DNA of 64,000 nucleotides from Lysobacter sp. FW306-1B-D06B. GTDB taxonomy: Bacteria; Pseudomonadota; Gammaproteobacteria; Xanthomonadales; Xanthomonadaceae. Location: NCBI RefSeq assembly GCF_038446665.1, contig NZ_CP151802.1, positions 2,170,001 to 2,234,000 on the forward strand, written 5' to 3'. The notes under the pieces are model-generated. The model was not told the origin of the DNA. It searched no databases and worked only from the letters and a program-made list of their open reading frames with translations. The translations under genes were made by a program, and so were the position numbers. Within the stretch, counting starts at the first letter, position 1, and every line of letters begins with the position of its first letter. This document shows, piece by piece, positions 8,820 to 17,041 of this stretch.

Positions 8820-10130
8820 ATGACGTTCGAAACCCTCGGGCTTTCGCCCGCGCTGCTGCGCGCGCTGGCCGAACAGAACTACACCACTCCGACGCCGATC
8901 CAGGCCCAGGCCATCCCGATGGCGCTGGCCGGCCACGACCTGCTGGGCGGCGCCCAGACCGGCACCGGCAAGACGGCCGCGTTCGGCCTGCCGCTGCTGC
9001 ACCGCCTGTCCAAGCAGACCTCGCCCAACGGCTTCCGTCGTCCGCGCGCGCTGGTGCTGGTGCCCACGCGTGAACTCGCGGTGCAGGTCAACGACAACCT
9101 GCGCGGCTTCGCCAGGCATCTGCGCATGAACATCAGCGCCATCTTCGGCGGCGCCGGCATGGGCCCGCAGGTGGAGATGTTCCGCCGTGGCGTCGATGTG
9201 CTCGTCGCCACGCCGGGCCGCCTGATCGACCATCTGGATCGCGGCACCGTCAAGCTCGATTCGATCGAGCTGCTGGTGCTCGACGAAGCCGACCGCATGC
9301 TCGACATGGGCTTCCTGCCGGCGATGAAGCGCATCCTCGGCAAGCTTCCGCGCGATCGCCAGACGATGATGTTCTCGGCGACGTTCGAATCGCAGCTCAA
9401 GGCGCTCGCCATGGAGTTCATGAGCTCGCCGAAGCAGGTGCAGGTTGCCGCGCAGAACGCCGTGGTCCAGACGATCACGCATCGCGCCCATCCGGTCGAC
9501 GTCGCCCGCAAGCGTGACCTGCTGGTGTCGATCCTGAGCGCGCGCCACACCGACCAGGCCATCGTGTTCGGTCGCACCAAGCACGGTTGCAACCGCCTGG
9601 CCGAGCAGCTGGAAGAGTCGGGCCTGGTTGCCGTCGCGATCCACGGCAACAAGAGCCAGGCGCAGCGTCAGAAGGCGCTGAACCAGTTCAAGGCCGGCAA
9701 GGCCCGCGTGCTGGTGGCCACCGACGTCGCCGCGCGCGGCCTGGACATCCCGAACCTGCCGTTGGTCATCAACTACGACCTGCCGATGGTCGCCGAAGAC
9801 TACGTGCACCGCATCGGCCGCACCGGCCGCAACGGCGCCAGCGGCGAAGCGCTGTCGCTGGTCGCGCCGGAAGAGGGCGGCCTGCTGCGCCAGGTGCAGA
9901 ACATGCTGAAGTCGGAAGTCGAGCTGGTGGTCGTGGAGGGCTTCGCGCCGAGCCGCGCGATCCAGTTCAACGCGCCGCTGCCGAATCCGCGCCAGAAGCA
10001 GGGCGCGCCGCGCAAGGCCGCGCACCGTCCGCACGGCAAGCCTGCGCCGCGCCACGCGCATGCGGGTCCGAAGCAGCATCGCGGCGGCGGCCAGGGCCGC
10101 GGCTCGCGCAGCGGCGTTGCCAACGGTTGA
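8820..10130 (+). CDS. rhlE: DEAD-box ATP-dependent RNA helicase, RhlE type
   Basis: 436 residues with the full helicase motif set: Q motif (YTTPTPIQ, 21-28), motif I AQTGTGKT (45-52, Lys51), PTRELA (82-87), TPGR, motif II DEAD (155-158), motif III SAT (186-188) and motif VI HRIGRTGR (330-337). A basic low-complexity tail of about 60 residues rich in Arg, Lys, His, Gln and Gly follows, as in RhlE proteins, where it binds RNA. It unwinds RNA in ribosome assembly or RNA decay. Closed by a strong terminator at 10158. RhlE is preferred over DbpA or SrmB from the N-terminal FxxLGLSP form and the tail; the symbol is an inference. Confidence 0.88.
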   Translation: MTFETLGLSPALLRALAEQNYTTPTPIQAQAIPMALAGHDLLGGAQTGTGKTAAFGLPLLHRLSKQTSPNGFRRPRALVLVPTRELAVQVNDNLRGFARHLRMNISAIFGGAGMGPQVEMFRRGVDVLVATPGRLIDHLDRGTVKLDSIELLVLDEADRMLDMGFLPAMKRILGKLPRDRQTMMFSATFESQLKALAMEFMSSPKQVQVAAQNAVVQTITHRAHPVDVARKRDLLVSILSARHTDQAIVFGRTKHGCNRLAEQLEESGLVAVAIHGNKSQAQRQKALNQFKAGKARVLVATDVAARGLDIPNLPLVINYDLPMVAEDYVHRIGRTGRNGASGEALSLVAPEEGGLLRQVQNMLKSEVELVVVEGFAPSRAIQFNAPLPNPRQKQGAPRKAAHRPHGKPAPRHAHAGPKQHRGGGQGRGSRSGVANG

Positions 10131-10157
10131 GGCACGTCTTCATCGCATGAAGATGCG

Positions 10158-10191
10158 AAGGCCCGGTCAGTCGACCGGGCCTTTGTCTTTT
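10158..10191 (+). terminator. rho-independent terminator of the helicase gene
   Basis: Perfect 11-bp stem AAGGCCCGGTC (10158-10168) and GACCGGGCCTT (10173-10183) around the loop AGTC, followed by the T-rich tract TGTCTTTT. It lies 27 nt after the helicase stop codon. Confidence 0.9.
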
Positions 10192-10216
10192 CGGGGTGCG
10201 TTGCGCGAGGCGCGAT

Positions 10217-10645
10217 TCAGGCGTCGCGCGGTCGTTGCAACACGGCCTTCAGCGTTGCGTGTTCGATCGGCGCGGAAGTGTGCTCGTGCACGACTTTCCA
10301 GTCCTCTCCACGCCGTTGCAGCACCAGCGTCATCCGGTTCGACAGCGAGCGCACGGCGACGCCGTCCTTCGACTGCGCGGTGTAGGTGACGGTGGCGTGG
10401 CCGTATGCGATGGCGCCTGCGATCGATGACTGGATGTCGTCGAACGAGACCACAACGCATTCGTCGCCGAGCGAGCCGAACCAGCCCTGTGCCATGCGCC
10501 GCCACGCGGCGAGTCCCCGCAGCGACCAGTCGCCCCACATGTCGAAGACGTGCAGGTCGTCGTCGTAGAGCCGGACGAACGCCTCGACGTCCTTCGCCAG
10601 CACGGCGTCCCGATAGGCATGCAAGGTGGCGAGGATCGGATCCAT
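10217..10645 (-). CDS. SnoaL-like/DUF4440 nuclear-transport-factor-2 fold protein
   Basis: 142 residues, cytoplasmic. The pattern is that of the NTF2-like fold: N-terminal helices (LATLHAYRDAVLAKDVEAFV), then RLYDDDLHVFD, a central tryptophan-rich part and the closing strands MTLVLQRRGEDWKVVHEHTS. Such proteins are small cone-shaped binding proteins or isomerases; no catalytic residues can be assigned. GAGG precedes the ATG. It starts 9 nt after the stop of the L,D-transpeptidase gene, so the two form an operon with the transpeptidase first. Confidence 0.82.
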   Translation of the reverse strand: MDPILATLHAYRDAVLAKDVEAFVRLYDDDLHVFDMWGDWSLRGLAAWRRMAQGWFGSLGDECVVVSFDDIQSSIAGAIAYGHATVTYTAQSKDGVAVRSLSNRMTLVLQRRGEDWKVVHEHTSAPIEHATLKAVLQRPRDA

Positions 10646-10654
10646 GGCAAGGCC

Positions 10655-11692
10655 TCAGGTTTCCGGCGGGTCGGAGTCGAGCACCTGCACCGGGGCGCCT
10701 TCGGTGGTCTGCGTCTGCACGCGTTCGTCGGTGACCAGCATCACCACTCCGGGCGTAAGCAGCGGCAGCACCGCGGCGACGAAATCGTGCGGAATCACCA
10801 CGCGATCGATCGTCTCCGGTCCCAGCAGCTGACCGGCCGCCGGGCCGTTGCCCGGAATGCCGATCGTGCTCCAGTTAGGCATCCGTGTGCCGGGCAGCAG
10901 CGGGTTGTCGCCGGACATGAAACCGTCCTTGACGATGTACGCGTGCGTGCCCAGCGGTTGTTCCGGCTGCCGGATCAGCACGCGCGAGCGGCCGATCTCG
11001 ATGCCGTTGCGATAGACGATCACCTGGCCATCGGCTGCACTGAGCAGGATCGACACCGGGCCTTCAGTCGACACTTCCGGTCGCCAACGGTACTTCTGCC
11101 CGGCCTGGAGCGGCGGAATCGCGGCCTCGGCGCCCGTGTTGGGATTGATCGGGATCAGCGCGCCCGGATGCGCCGTGTCTTCCGGCGAACGGCCTTCCTG
11201 CGAAACGACCACGACCATGCCCATGTTCGACGAGTCGAACAGCAGCCGCGCGAATTCCGAAGGCAGATGCACGCAGCCGTGCGATTCCGGATAGCCCGGC
11301 AGGCCGCCCGCGTGCAGCGCGACGCCGTCCCACGTCAGCCGTTGCATGTAGGGCATCGGTGCGGCGTTGTAGAGGCTGGAGCGATGGTCCTTGTCCTTTT
11401 GGAGGATCGTGAACACGCCCGTCGGGGTTTCGTAGCCCTTGCGCCCCGTACTGACCGTGCTGACGCCGATGGGGATGCCATTGCGGTACACCACCGCGCG
11501 CTGGTCCGACAGGCTCACCACGACGGCCAGCGGGCCGGCGCGATTGTCGCCGCCCCAGATCCACTCGCCCGGCTTGAGTTGCGACGGCGCCGTGCCGGCG
11601 GGGCTGGATTGCCGCGCGCCCCACATCGGAACCGCCGCGTCCGCGAGGCAGGCATACAGGGTGAGTGACAGGGCCAGGAGCAGGCGTGTCAT
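10655..11692 (-). CDS. exported L,D-transpeptidase (YkuD domain)
   Basis: 345 residues. The start at 11692 gives a clean signal peptide (MTRLLLALSL to LADA). Another ATG 12 nt upstream (11704) is nearly as good. The YkuD domain is seen as VSLSDQRAVVYRNGIPIG, ending in the catalytic block YPESHGCVHLP with the nucleophile Cys at about residue 140. The C-terminal half repeats a similar strand pattern (ILLSAADGQVIVYRNGIEIG) but has no second catalytic Cys. It forms 3-3 cross-links in peptidoglycan or attaches proteins to it, in the periplasm. First gene of a two-gene unit with the SnoaL-like gene. Confidence 0.88.
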   Translation of the reverse strand: MTRLLLALSLTLYACLADAAVPMWGARQSSPAGTAPSQLKPGEWIWGGDNRAGPLAVVVSLSDQRAVVYRNGIPIGVSTVSTGRKGYETPTGVFTILQKDKDHRSSLYNAAPMPYMQRLTWDGVALHAGGLPGYPESHGCVHLPSEFARLLFDSSNMGMVVVVSQEGRSPEDTAHPGALIPINPNTGAEAAIPPLQAGQKYRWRPEVSTEGPVSILLSAADGQVIVYRNGIEIGRSRVLIRQPEQPLGTHAYIVKDGFMSGDNPLLPGTRMPNWSTIGIPGNGPAAGQLLGPETIDRVVIPHDFVAAVLPLLTPGVVMLVTDERVQTQTTEGAPVQVLDSDPPET

Positions 11693-11878
11693 CGCGATAT
11701 CCATTCGACGGGTTGGGCAGCGTAGCGTGAAGCAAATTACTTCTGCCACCGCCGGCGCCCGGCCGCTTTTTCAGACGGTTCTCATTTTTCTTGGTGCGCT
11801 CGACCTCCAAGATCTGTTGCCATAACCGAGCACCCTTGCGGGTCGGTTTCCCTGTCGTTTCATATCCTGAGTCGCCGC

Positions 11879-12640
11879 ATGAACAACCTGCACAGCCCCA
11901 CCGAAGGCATTCCCCAGCTCTGGAAGACGCGCTACGGCGTCATGAATTCCGTTCCTGGTCGCTGCCCGGCCTCCCGTTCGCTCGCGCAGTACGGTGAGTG
12001 GATCGAACAGGAGCTCGACCTGCTCAGCGAGATCGTGTCCGACCACCAGTTCGTGCTTGAGATGGGCAGCGAATACGGTGCGCATGCGCTCTGGTTCGCG
12101 CGCGCCGTGGGCGATCGTGGCCAGGTCCACGTCATCGAACCGCGCCGCATGGTGATGCAGCAGCTGTGCGCCAACGTCGCGCTCAATGGCCTATCGAATG
12201 TGCACACGCACCCGATGTGGCTGGGTCGCATGGAAGGCGTGGCCGAACTCGGCACGCTGGTGCCGAGCGTGGAAAGCGTCAGCGAGCGCCGCGAGCGAGT
12301 GCCGGTCAAGACGCTCGACGACCTGAACCTCGATGCGCTGCACCTGCTCAAGATCAACTATGCGGGAGAGCTTTGCTCGGTCCTCGATGGCGCGGCCGCC
12401 ACCATCCGCAAGCACCGCCCGGCCCTGTATTTCCGCATGGGCGATCAGGACATGGCGGAGGAAGAAATCCGTCGCGTGAAGGACCTCGGCTACCGCTGCT
12501 GGTCGCACCTGCCGTACCTGTATTCGCGCAACAACCAGGTCGGTAACGCGCTCAACATCTTCCCGGGTCGCGTGTATCAGAACGTGATCGCCGTACCTCA
12601 GGAAGGCGGTGTGATCTTCGAGAGACTGATCGAGCTGTAA
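11879..12640 (+). CDS. FkbM-like SAM-dependent methyltransferase
   Basis: 253 residues, no signal peptide. The SAM-binding motif is seen as VLEMGSEYGAHALWFA (about residues 59-74), then QVHVIEPRRMVMQQLCANVALNGL, where Glu of IEPR would hold the ribose. The downstream VKTLDDLNLDALHLLKINYAGE matches the FkbM-family pattern (TLDDL, then a lysine-containing strand). FkbM-type enzymes methylate hydroxyls of sugars and polyketides; the substrate here is unknown. It ends 34 nt before the large TPR protein gene on the same strand. Confidence 0.75.
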   Translation: MNNLHSPTEGIPQLWKTRYGVMNSVPGRCPASRSLAQYGEWIEQELDLLSEIVSDHQFVLEMGSEYGAHALWFARAVGDRGQVHVIEPRRMVMQQLCANVALNGLSNVHTHPMWLGRMEGVAELGTLVPSVESVSERRERVPVKTLDDLNLDALHLLKINYAGELCSVLDGAAATIRKHRPALYFRMGDQDMAEEEIRRVKDLGYRCWSHLPYLYSRNNQVGNALNIFPGRVYQNVIAVPQEGGVIFERLIEL

Positions 12641-12674
12641 CGGCCGGCGAGTCTGACCGGAGCGGGGGGCGGGG

Positions 12675-15600
12675 ATGACGACAGCAGGGAAGAGGCGGAG
12701 GATTGCGACCGGGCTTGCTCCGCGCATCAGGGCAACGCTGGTTCCGGCTTCATTCGTTGCACTGATGTTCTCGATGCACGGGGCCGCCCCGGCATCGCCC
12801 CCCGCGGATTCCGCAACTGTCGAACAAGGCCAGCCCCCTCCGCCGACCTACCTTGGCGCGGCGAAGGGGGCGACCCCGACCCCGACCGCTCCAACCGCTG
12901 GTGAGCCCACGAAGCGCAGGTCGTGGATGTTCTGGCGGCGCAAGAAACCCGCTCCGCCAAGACCCGTCAGTCCGCCGCCTCGTGCGCCCGTCAGCGGATT
13001 CGGGCAATACCCCGGGGGCGCCGGCTGGTCGGAGGTCGCCAGTCCCGCCGCCGAGACTGTCGATAAGGTGGAGCCATTGCCTCCGCCATCTACGCCGCCC
13101 CGACCTGTCCGTGCTGATCGGCGGGCCGGAAGTGCGCGGCATGCGACGACCTCAGCCGTGCGTGTCCGCCAGAGGAACGCGGGCGTGGTTCGTCCAGCGG
13201 TCGAACTCCAAGCGACGCCCGTCGAGTCGGGTGGCGAAGTAACCGCGAATGCTGTGACGGAAAGCGCAGGGCCGCTTCCCTTGGCAAACGACGAGCCGCT
13301 GCGCAAAGCCTCAGAGCGGCCAAGTTACGTGACGTCCTTCTTCGACACGCGCGATGTCGAGGAAACGGGCGGCGGCGATACGCAACAAGCGCCGGCCCCC
13401 GTAGTTGCCGCCAATGCAGTTGGTCGTGAAGCAACTCCTCCCGCGCCATCCCCCACAGTAATCAATCGCGCCTCCGTAGCACCTGAGGATTCGAGCGTCG
13501 TGGCGGTAGCTACGGCCAGTATCGGCCGCGAGGGCGCTGGCATGGGGTTCGCGTCGGCCGTTCCATGGAAGCTCGTGCTGCCCGTCGCCGGCCTTGCCGC
13601 ATTCGGCCTGTTTCTGCCCGGCATCGCGAGGCGAAAACGTCAGAGAACACTGAAAATGAATAACCGGAACTTGGATGCACCGCCCTCGGATCCGATCCCG
13701 AACGAACAGACCGGGCATGCGATCGGCGCCAAGGTGCAGATGTTGGCCGGAGAAGGGACTTGGGAGCCGAACCACGAGTCCCACCGCGCCCCGTGGGAAG
13801 CGCCGTCGAGCACAGAGGCGGGCTTCGCGCATCGATTCCGGGCCGGCAGCGAGGCGGCAGACGGCCTGCTGTTCGTCGAAGACATCGAGAGCGAGAGCGC
13901 CGAATCGGCGGCGACCGCACCCAGGCCGGTTACGCCGATGCTGCTCGAATCCGTTCACGCGACCGTGGAACCCGTCCGGCCCGGTCCTCCTCTGGTGTTT
14001 GCGGCCGCGCAAGCAATGGATCCAAGCGCAGCGGCGTCTGTCCCCGCCGAACGGAGCTCATCGGTCACGGCCGCGCCCACGGTTGAATCGCACGTCGTCA
14101 ACGACAGGCTCGAAGCGATCGTCAACGCACAGGCCGCGATGCCCGAAGGCACCGCGAACCGCATTGCGCCTCCCTCCTTCTTCAACGAATCGCCGGCAGT
14201 CGCAACGCGTCCGGACGAGCGGGGCACCGGCGCGTCAGCGAAAGCGACGCCCTCCGTTTCCGTGCCGCTGGTCGACCTGCAGGCGCTGGGCATTCTCGCG
14301 ACGCCCGGCCGCGCCACGGAGTCACTCGTGGCGGAGCCCGCCCACTCCGCCACGGAGCCGCTCCCCGCTGCGGCACCGGAGCCGACGCCCGACATTCCGC
14401 ATGCCAGCGTTCCGACTCCCTCCGCCGATGATTCCGTTGAAGAAGCGCGGGCGCTCCTGGAGGCGGGCCATCCGCATCAGGCACTGGCCGTGCTGGGTTC
14501 AGTGCAGGTCCCGTCGCCAGCGTCGATGGACGTGTTGGAGCTGACTGCCTTCGCCTGGTCGCTCATCGCGCGCGACAGCGGCGCGTCGACGGCGTATGCC
14601 GGGGCGGCCGATGCGCTGGAGCAACTCCTCGAGCGCGATCCGGAACATCCGGCGGGCTGGTACCGGGTAGGGCACTACCGGTTGCATCAGGCCGGTGCCG
14701 AGCGGGGCGCGGACCAGCGCCAGACGCTGGAGTCGGCCGTCGTCGCCATGCAGCGGGCCGTGGACCGGTCGGAGCGGGCCGATCCCGACAGTCTCCTCGC
14801 GCTCGGCGAAGCGCTGGCGCAGCGGGCGGCAGCCACGCCCTCGGACGAGGGGCAGGAGCGGAAGGCCGCAGGGTTCGCCGAAGCTGCCGTGGCGTTCCGC
14901 GACGCCGCAAATCTCCTTCGCGATCCGGCCTCGAGTGGCCACTGGAACCTGCAGGAAGCACTGCAGGCACAGGCACGTGCTTCGGCGTCGCCGGATGCGG
15001 CGAAGCTTCGCATGGAGGCCGATGCGCTTCTCGCCGCCGGCCTCAAGACGGTAGAAGCGGACCACCGCGCGCTCTGGTACGCGGCGAAGGTGGAGAACGA
15101 ACTGGCGCATGCCGCCCTCGCGGGAGGCGCCACGCGCGTGCTGCATTTGCGCAACTTCCGTAACAGCTACTGCGACGTCCTCACGGGCCCCGATGCCACG
15201 CCGGACATGATGCTGAGCTGGCTGGAACTCATCACGCTGGAAATCACCCATCTGCGCGGGGATGCCGCACGCGCGCGCTTCACTGAGGGTGATGCGATCC
15301 TGCAGCGCCTGGAAGCGATGCTTCCTGGCAACCCGCACGTCGCACACGCGCGTGCGCGATTGCTTCGCCGCCGCGCTGCCCATGCCGGCGAGGGCTCGCG
15401 AGCGAACGTGTTGACCGACGCGCTGCAGTGCGTGGTCCCCTTCGTCGACCGGGCCGGCGAGCCGCAACTGCGATTGGAAGCCGCCGAACTGATGCTCGAA
15501 CGTGCCGCCTGCCTCCCGACCGCGCAGGCACACGACGATTTCATCCGAGTGGATGGACTCGTCGCGACATTGCTGAACCATGGGGCGCTGGCCGTTCCCG

Positions 15601-15920
15601 CCATGCGCTGCCACGTTGAAGCGAAGCTGGGATTGGCGCAGCCCGTGGACACGGCCGTACGGCAGCGGCTGAGCGAAATGGGCTTACAGGACGTTCGCGC
15701 GCGCCAGGCGCTCGCCAGGCTTGCCCTGCGCGACGGCGACGCGCGCACGGCCTGCGAACACTGCGAAGCCGCCGCGCGATTGCAGATCGACGGACGAGCC
15801 GATGCGCCGCTGCTGCAACTGTGGGAGCAGGCGAGCCGCCAGTGGGCGTCGACCACCCCGGTGCCATCCCGCGATGCGGCGTGGCAAGCGAACCGTCAGC
15901 GATTGCGTGCGGCGAGCTGA
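12675..15920 (+). CDS. large membrane-anchored protein with C-terminal TPR-like domain, function unknown
   Basis: 1081 residues; I do not recognise the family. The ATG is preceded by a purine-rich GGGGGGCGGGG. Layout: N-terminal basic and hydrophobic segment (about 15-45) that may be a signal or first anchor; a long Pro/Ala-rich disordered region with a WMFWRRKK patch (about 83-90); a clear transmembrane helix (298-316, WKLVLPVAGLAAFGLFLPG) followed by RRKRQR; a second disordered acidic region; then helical repeats from about residue 585 to the end (VEEARALLEAGHPHQALAVL, HPAGWYRVGHYRL, RALWYAAKVENELAHAAL). The overall plan recalls FimV-like or other TPR assembly scaffolds, but no LysM motif is visible. 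Confidence 0.75.
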   Translation: MTTAGKRRRIATGLAPRIRATLVPASFVALMFSMHGAAPASPPADSATVEQGQPPPPTYLGAAKGATPTPTAPTAGEPTKRRSWMFWRRKKPAPPRPVSPPPRAPVSGFGQYPGGAGWSEVASPAAETVDKVEPLPPPSTPPRPVRADRRAGSARHATTSAVRVRQRNAGVVRPAVELQATPVESGGEVTANAVTESAGPLPLANDEPLRKASERPSYVTSFFDTRDVEETGGGDTQQAPAPVVAANAVGREATPPAPSPTVINRASVAPEDSSVVAVATASIGREGAGMGFASAVPWKLVLPVAGLAAFGLFLPGIARRKRQRTLKMNNRNLDAPPSDPIPNEQTGHAIGAKVQMLAGEGTWEPNHESHRAPWEAPSSTEAGFAHRFRAGSEAADGLLFVEDIESESAESAATAPRPVTPMLLESVHATVEPVRPGPPLVFAAAQAMDPSAAASVPAERSSSVTAAPTVESHVVNDRLEAIVNAQAAMPEGTANRIAPPSFFNESPAVATRPDERGTGASAKATPSVSVPLVDLQALGILATPGRATESLVAEPAHSATEPLPAAAPEPTPDIPHASVPTPSADDSVEEARALLEAGHPHQALAVLGSVQVPSPASMDVLELTAFAWSLIARDSGASTAYAGAADALEQLLERDPEHPAGWYRVGHYRLHQAGAERGADQRQTLESAVVAMQRAVDRSERADPDSLLALGEALAQRAAATPSDEGQERKAAGFAEAAVAFRDAANLLRDPASSGHWNLQEALQAQARASASPDAAKLRMEADALLAAGLKTVEADHRALWYAAKVENELAHAALAGGATRVLHLRNFRNSYCDVLTGPDATPDMMLSWLELITLEITHLRGDAARARFTEGDAILQRLEAMLPGNPHVAHARARLLRRRAAHAGEGSRANVLTDALQCVVPFVDRAGEPQLRLEAAELMLERAACLPTAQAHDDFIRVDGLVATLLNHGALAVPAMRCHVEAKLGLAQPVDTAVRQRLSEMGLQDVRARQALARLALRDGDARTACEHCEAAARLQIDGRADAPLLQLWEQASRQWASTTPVPSRDAAWQANRQRLRAAS

Positions 15921-15952
15921 CGGCCGACGCACCGCCCTCACGCGCGCAGGAT

Positions 15953-16732
15953 TCAGCCCGAGGCCGGGTGTCCGGTGTCGGGCCGATGCGCAAACCCTTC
16001 GCGCTGGGCTCGCACCGCAGGGCAATTGAGCAGCGCCGAGCGTGCCAGCCATGCCTGGTCGGGGTAGTACGAAAACACGAACTGGCCGTCCTTGAGCAGG
16101 TCGATCATCGGTTTGGCGACCACGCTGCGCACGGCAGGGCAGCCCCAACTGCGGCCGAGCCGGCCCATGCGCCGGCCTTGTTCGGGATCGACGTACGGAG
16201 CGCCGTGCATCACGATCGCGCGCGCCATGGCGGCATCGTTCACGCCCGGCTCGAGACCGCGCATGCGCAGCGAATACCCGTTCTTGCCGGTGTACGTGTC
16301 GGCGGTGACGAACAGCCCGATGCTGGACTGGTGGCTCCCATCGCGGTTGGAGAACCGCGTGGCGAGGTTGTCGCCCGAGCCCTGTCCGTGCGCGACGACT
16401 TCCTCGTACAACAGCTTTCCGGCGTTTAGATCGAACACCCACAGGCGCGGCACGAGCGAGGGGCGGCTGTAATCGATCACCGCCAGTCGCCGGGCGGCGG
16501 CGCCGATGCCGCTGGCCTGCGCGCACTCCATGGCCGAGACGGCGAGGTCGAGCACCTTCGGATCGGCACCCGGTGCCAGACGCGACAACCAGCGTCCACC
16601 CGGCTCGAGAGTAGGCAAGGTCGGGAGCATCGAGACGGATTTGCGCGGCGGCCCGACACGATCGGCCTGCGCAAGGACAGGCACGGCAAGCAGGGTGGCG
16701 GCGGCGAAGAGAAGACGAAGTGCGGCGGGCAT
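15953..16732 (-). CDS. exported murein L,D-transpeptidase catalytic-domain protein (YkuD_2-like)
   Basis: 259 residues from ATG 16732; this start puts a signal peptide first (LRLLFAAATLLAVPVLAQA), while the longer opening adds a Cys/Arg-rich stretch without meaning. The catalytic region has VMHGAPYVDP upstream and the nucleophile Cys198 in RSWGCPAV, with the SxGC pattern of L,D-transpeptidases. Periplasmic peptidoglycan remodelling is the expected role. It is convergent with the TPR protein gene, 32 nt apart, and is the second L,D-transpeptidase in the window, only distantly similar to the first. Confidence 0.82.
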   Translation of the reverse strand: MPAALRLLFAAATLLAVPVLAQADRVGPPRKSVSMLPTLPTLEPGGRWLSRLAPGADPKVLDLAVSAMECAQASGIGAAARRLAVIDYSRPSLVPRLWVFDLNAGKLLYEEVVAHGQGSGDNLATRFSNRDGSHQSSIGLFVTADTYTGKNGYSLRMRGLEPGVNDAAMARAIVMHGAPYVDPEQGRRMGRLGRSWGCPAVRSVVAKPMIDLLKDGQFVFSYYPDQAWLARSALLNCPAVRAQREGFAHRPDTGHPASG

Positions 16733-17041
16733 GGCAAGGGAAGGTGCGGGTCGATGCAGGCATCGACGGAGGCACCCGGAGCGGCATCCGCACAGGCGCA
16801 GGAATGGCGAATATAGGTCCCTTACGGCGTGTTGCAAGGCGAGCGCGGGTGATCGGGGACGCGCGGTTCAGTTCAGGCAGATGAACGCGCTGGCGCCAAT
16901 GGACGCGGAGCCCCGAATCCGCCGTACAGCGAGGGCCGGGCGCAGCAAGCGCATGGGAGACCGCAGCAAACAAAACGGCCGGACCTCGCGGCCCGGCCGT
17001 TTCGTATTTGAGCGACGGCGCGACGCATCGCGCCGCGGCCA
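16733..17041. other. intergenic region upstream of the YkuD_2-like gene
   Basis: 309 nt without a convincing gene. Its left part must hold the minus-strand promoter of the L,D-transpeptidase gene; its right part holds the terminator of the DUF885 gene at 16966-17005. Nothing else was recognised. Confidence 0.5.
16966..17005 (-). terminator. rho-independent terminator of the DUF885 gene
   Basis: Stem AAACGGCCGG (16973-16982) and CCGGCCGTTT (16993-17002) around a 10-nt loop; on the minus strand it is followed by TTTTGTTTGC. It lies about 40 nt downstream of the DUF885 stop codon. Confidence 0.82.
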
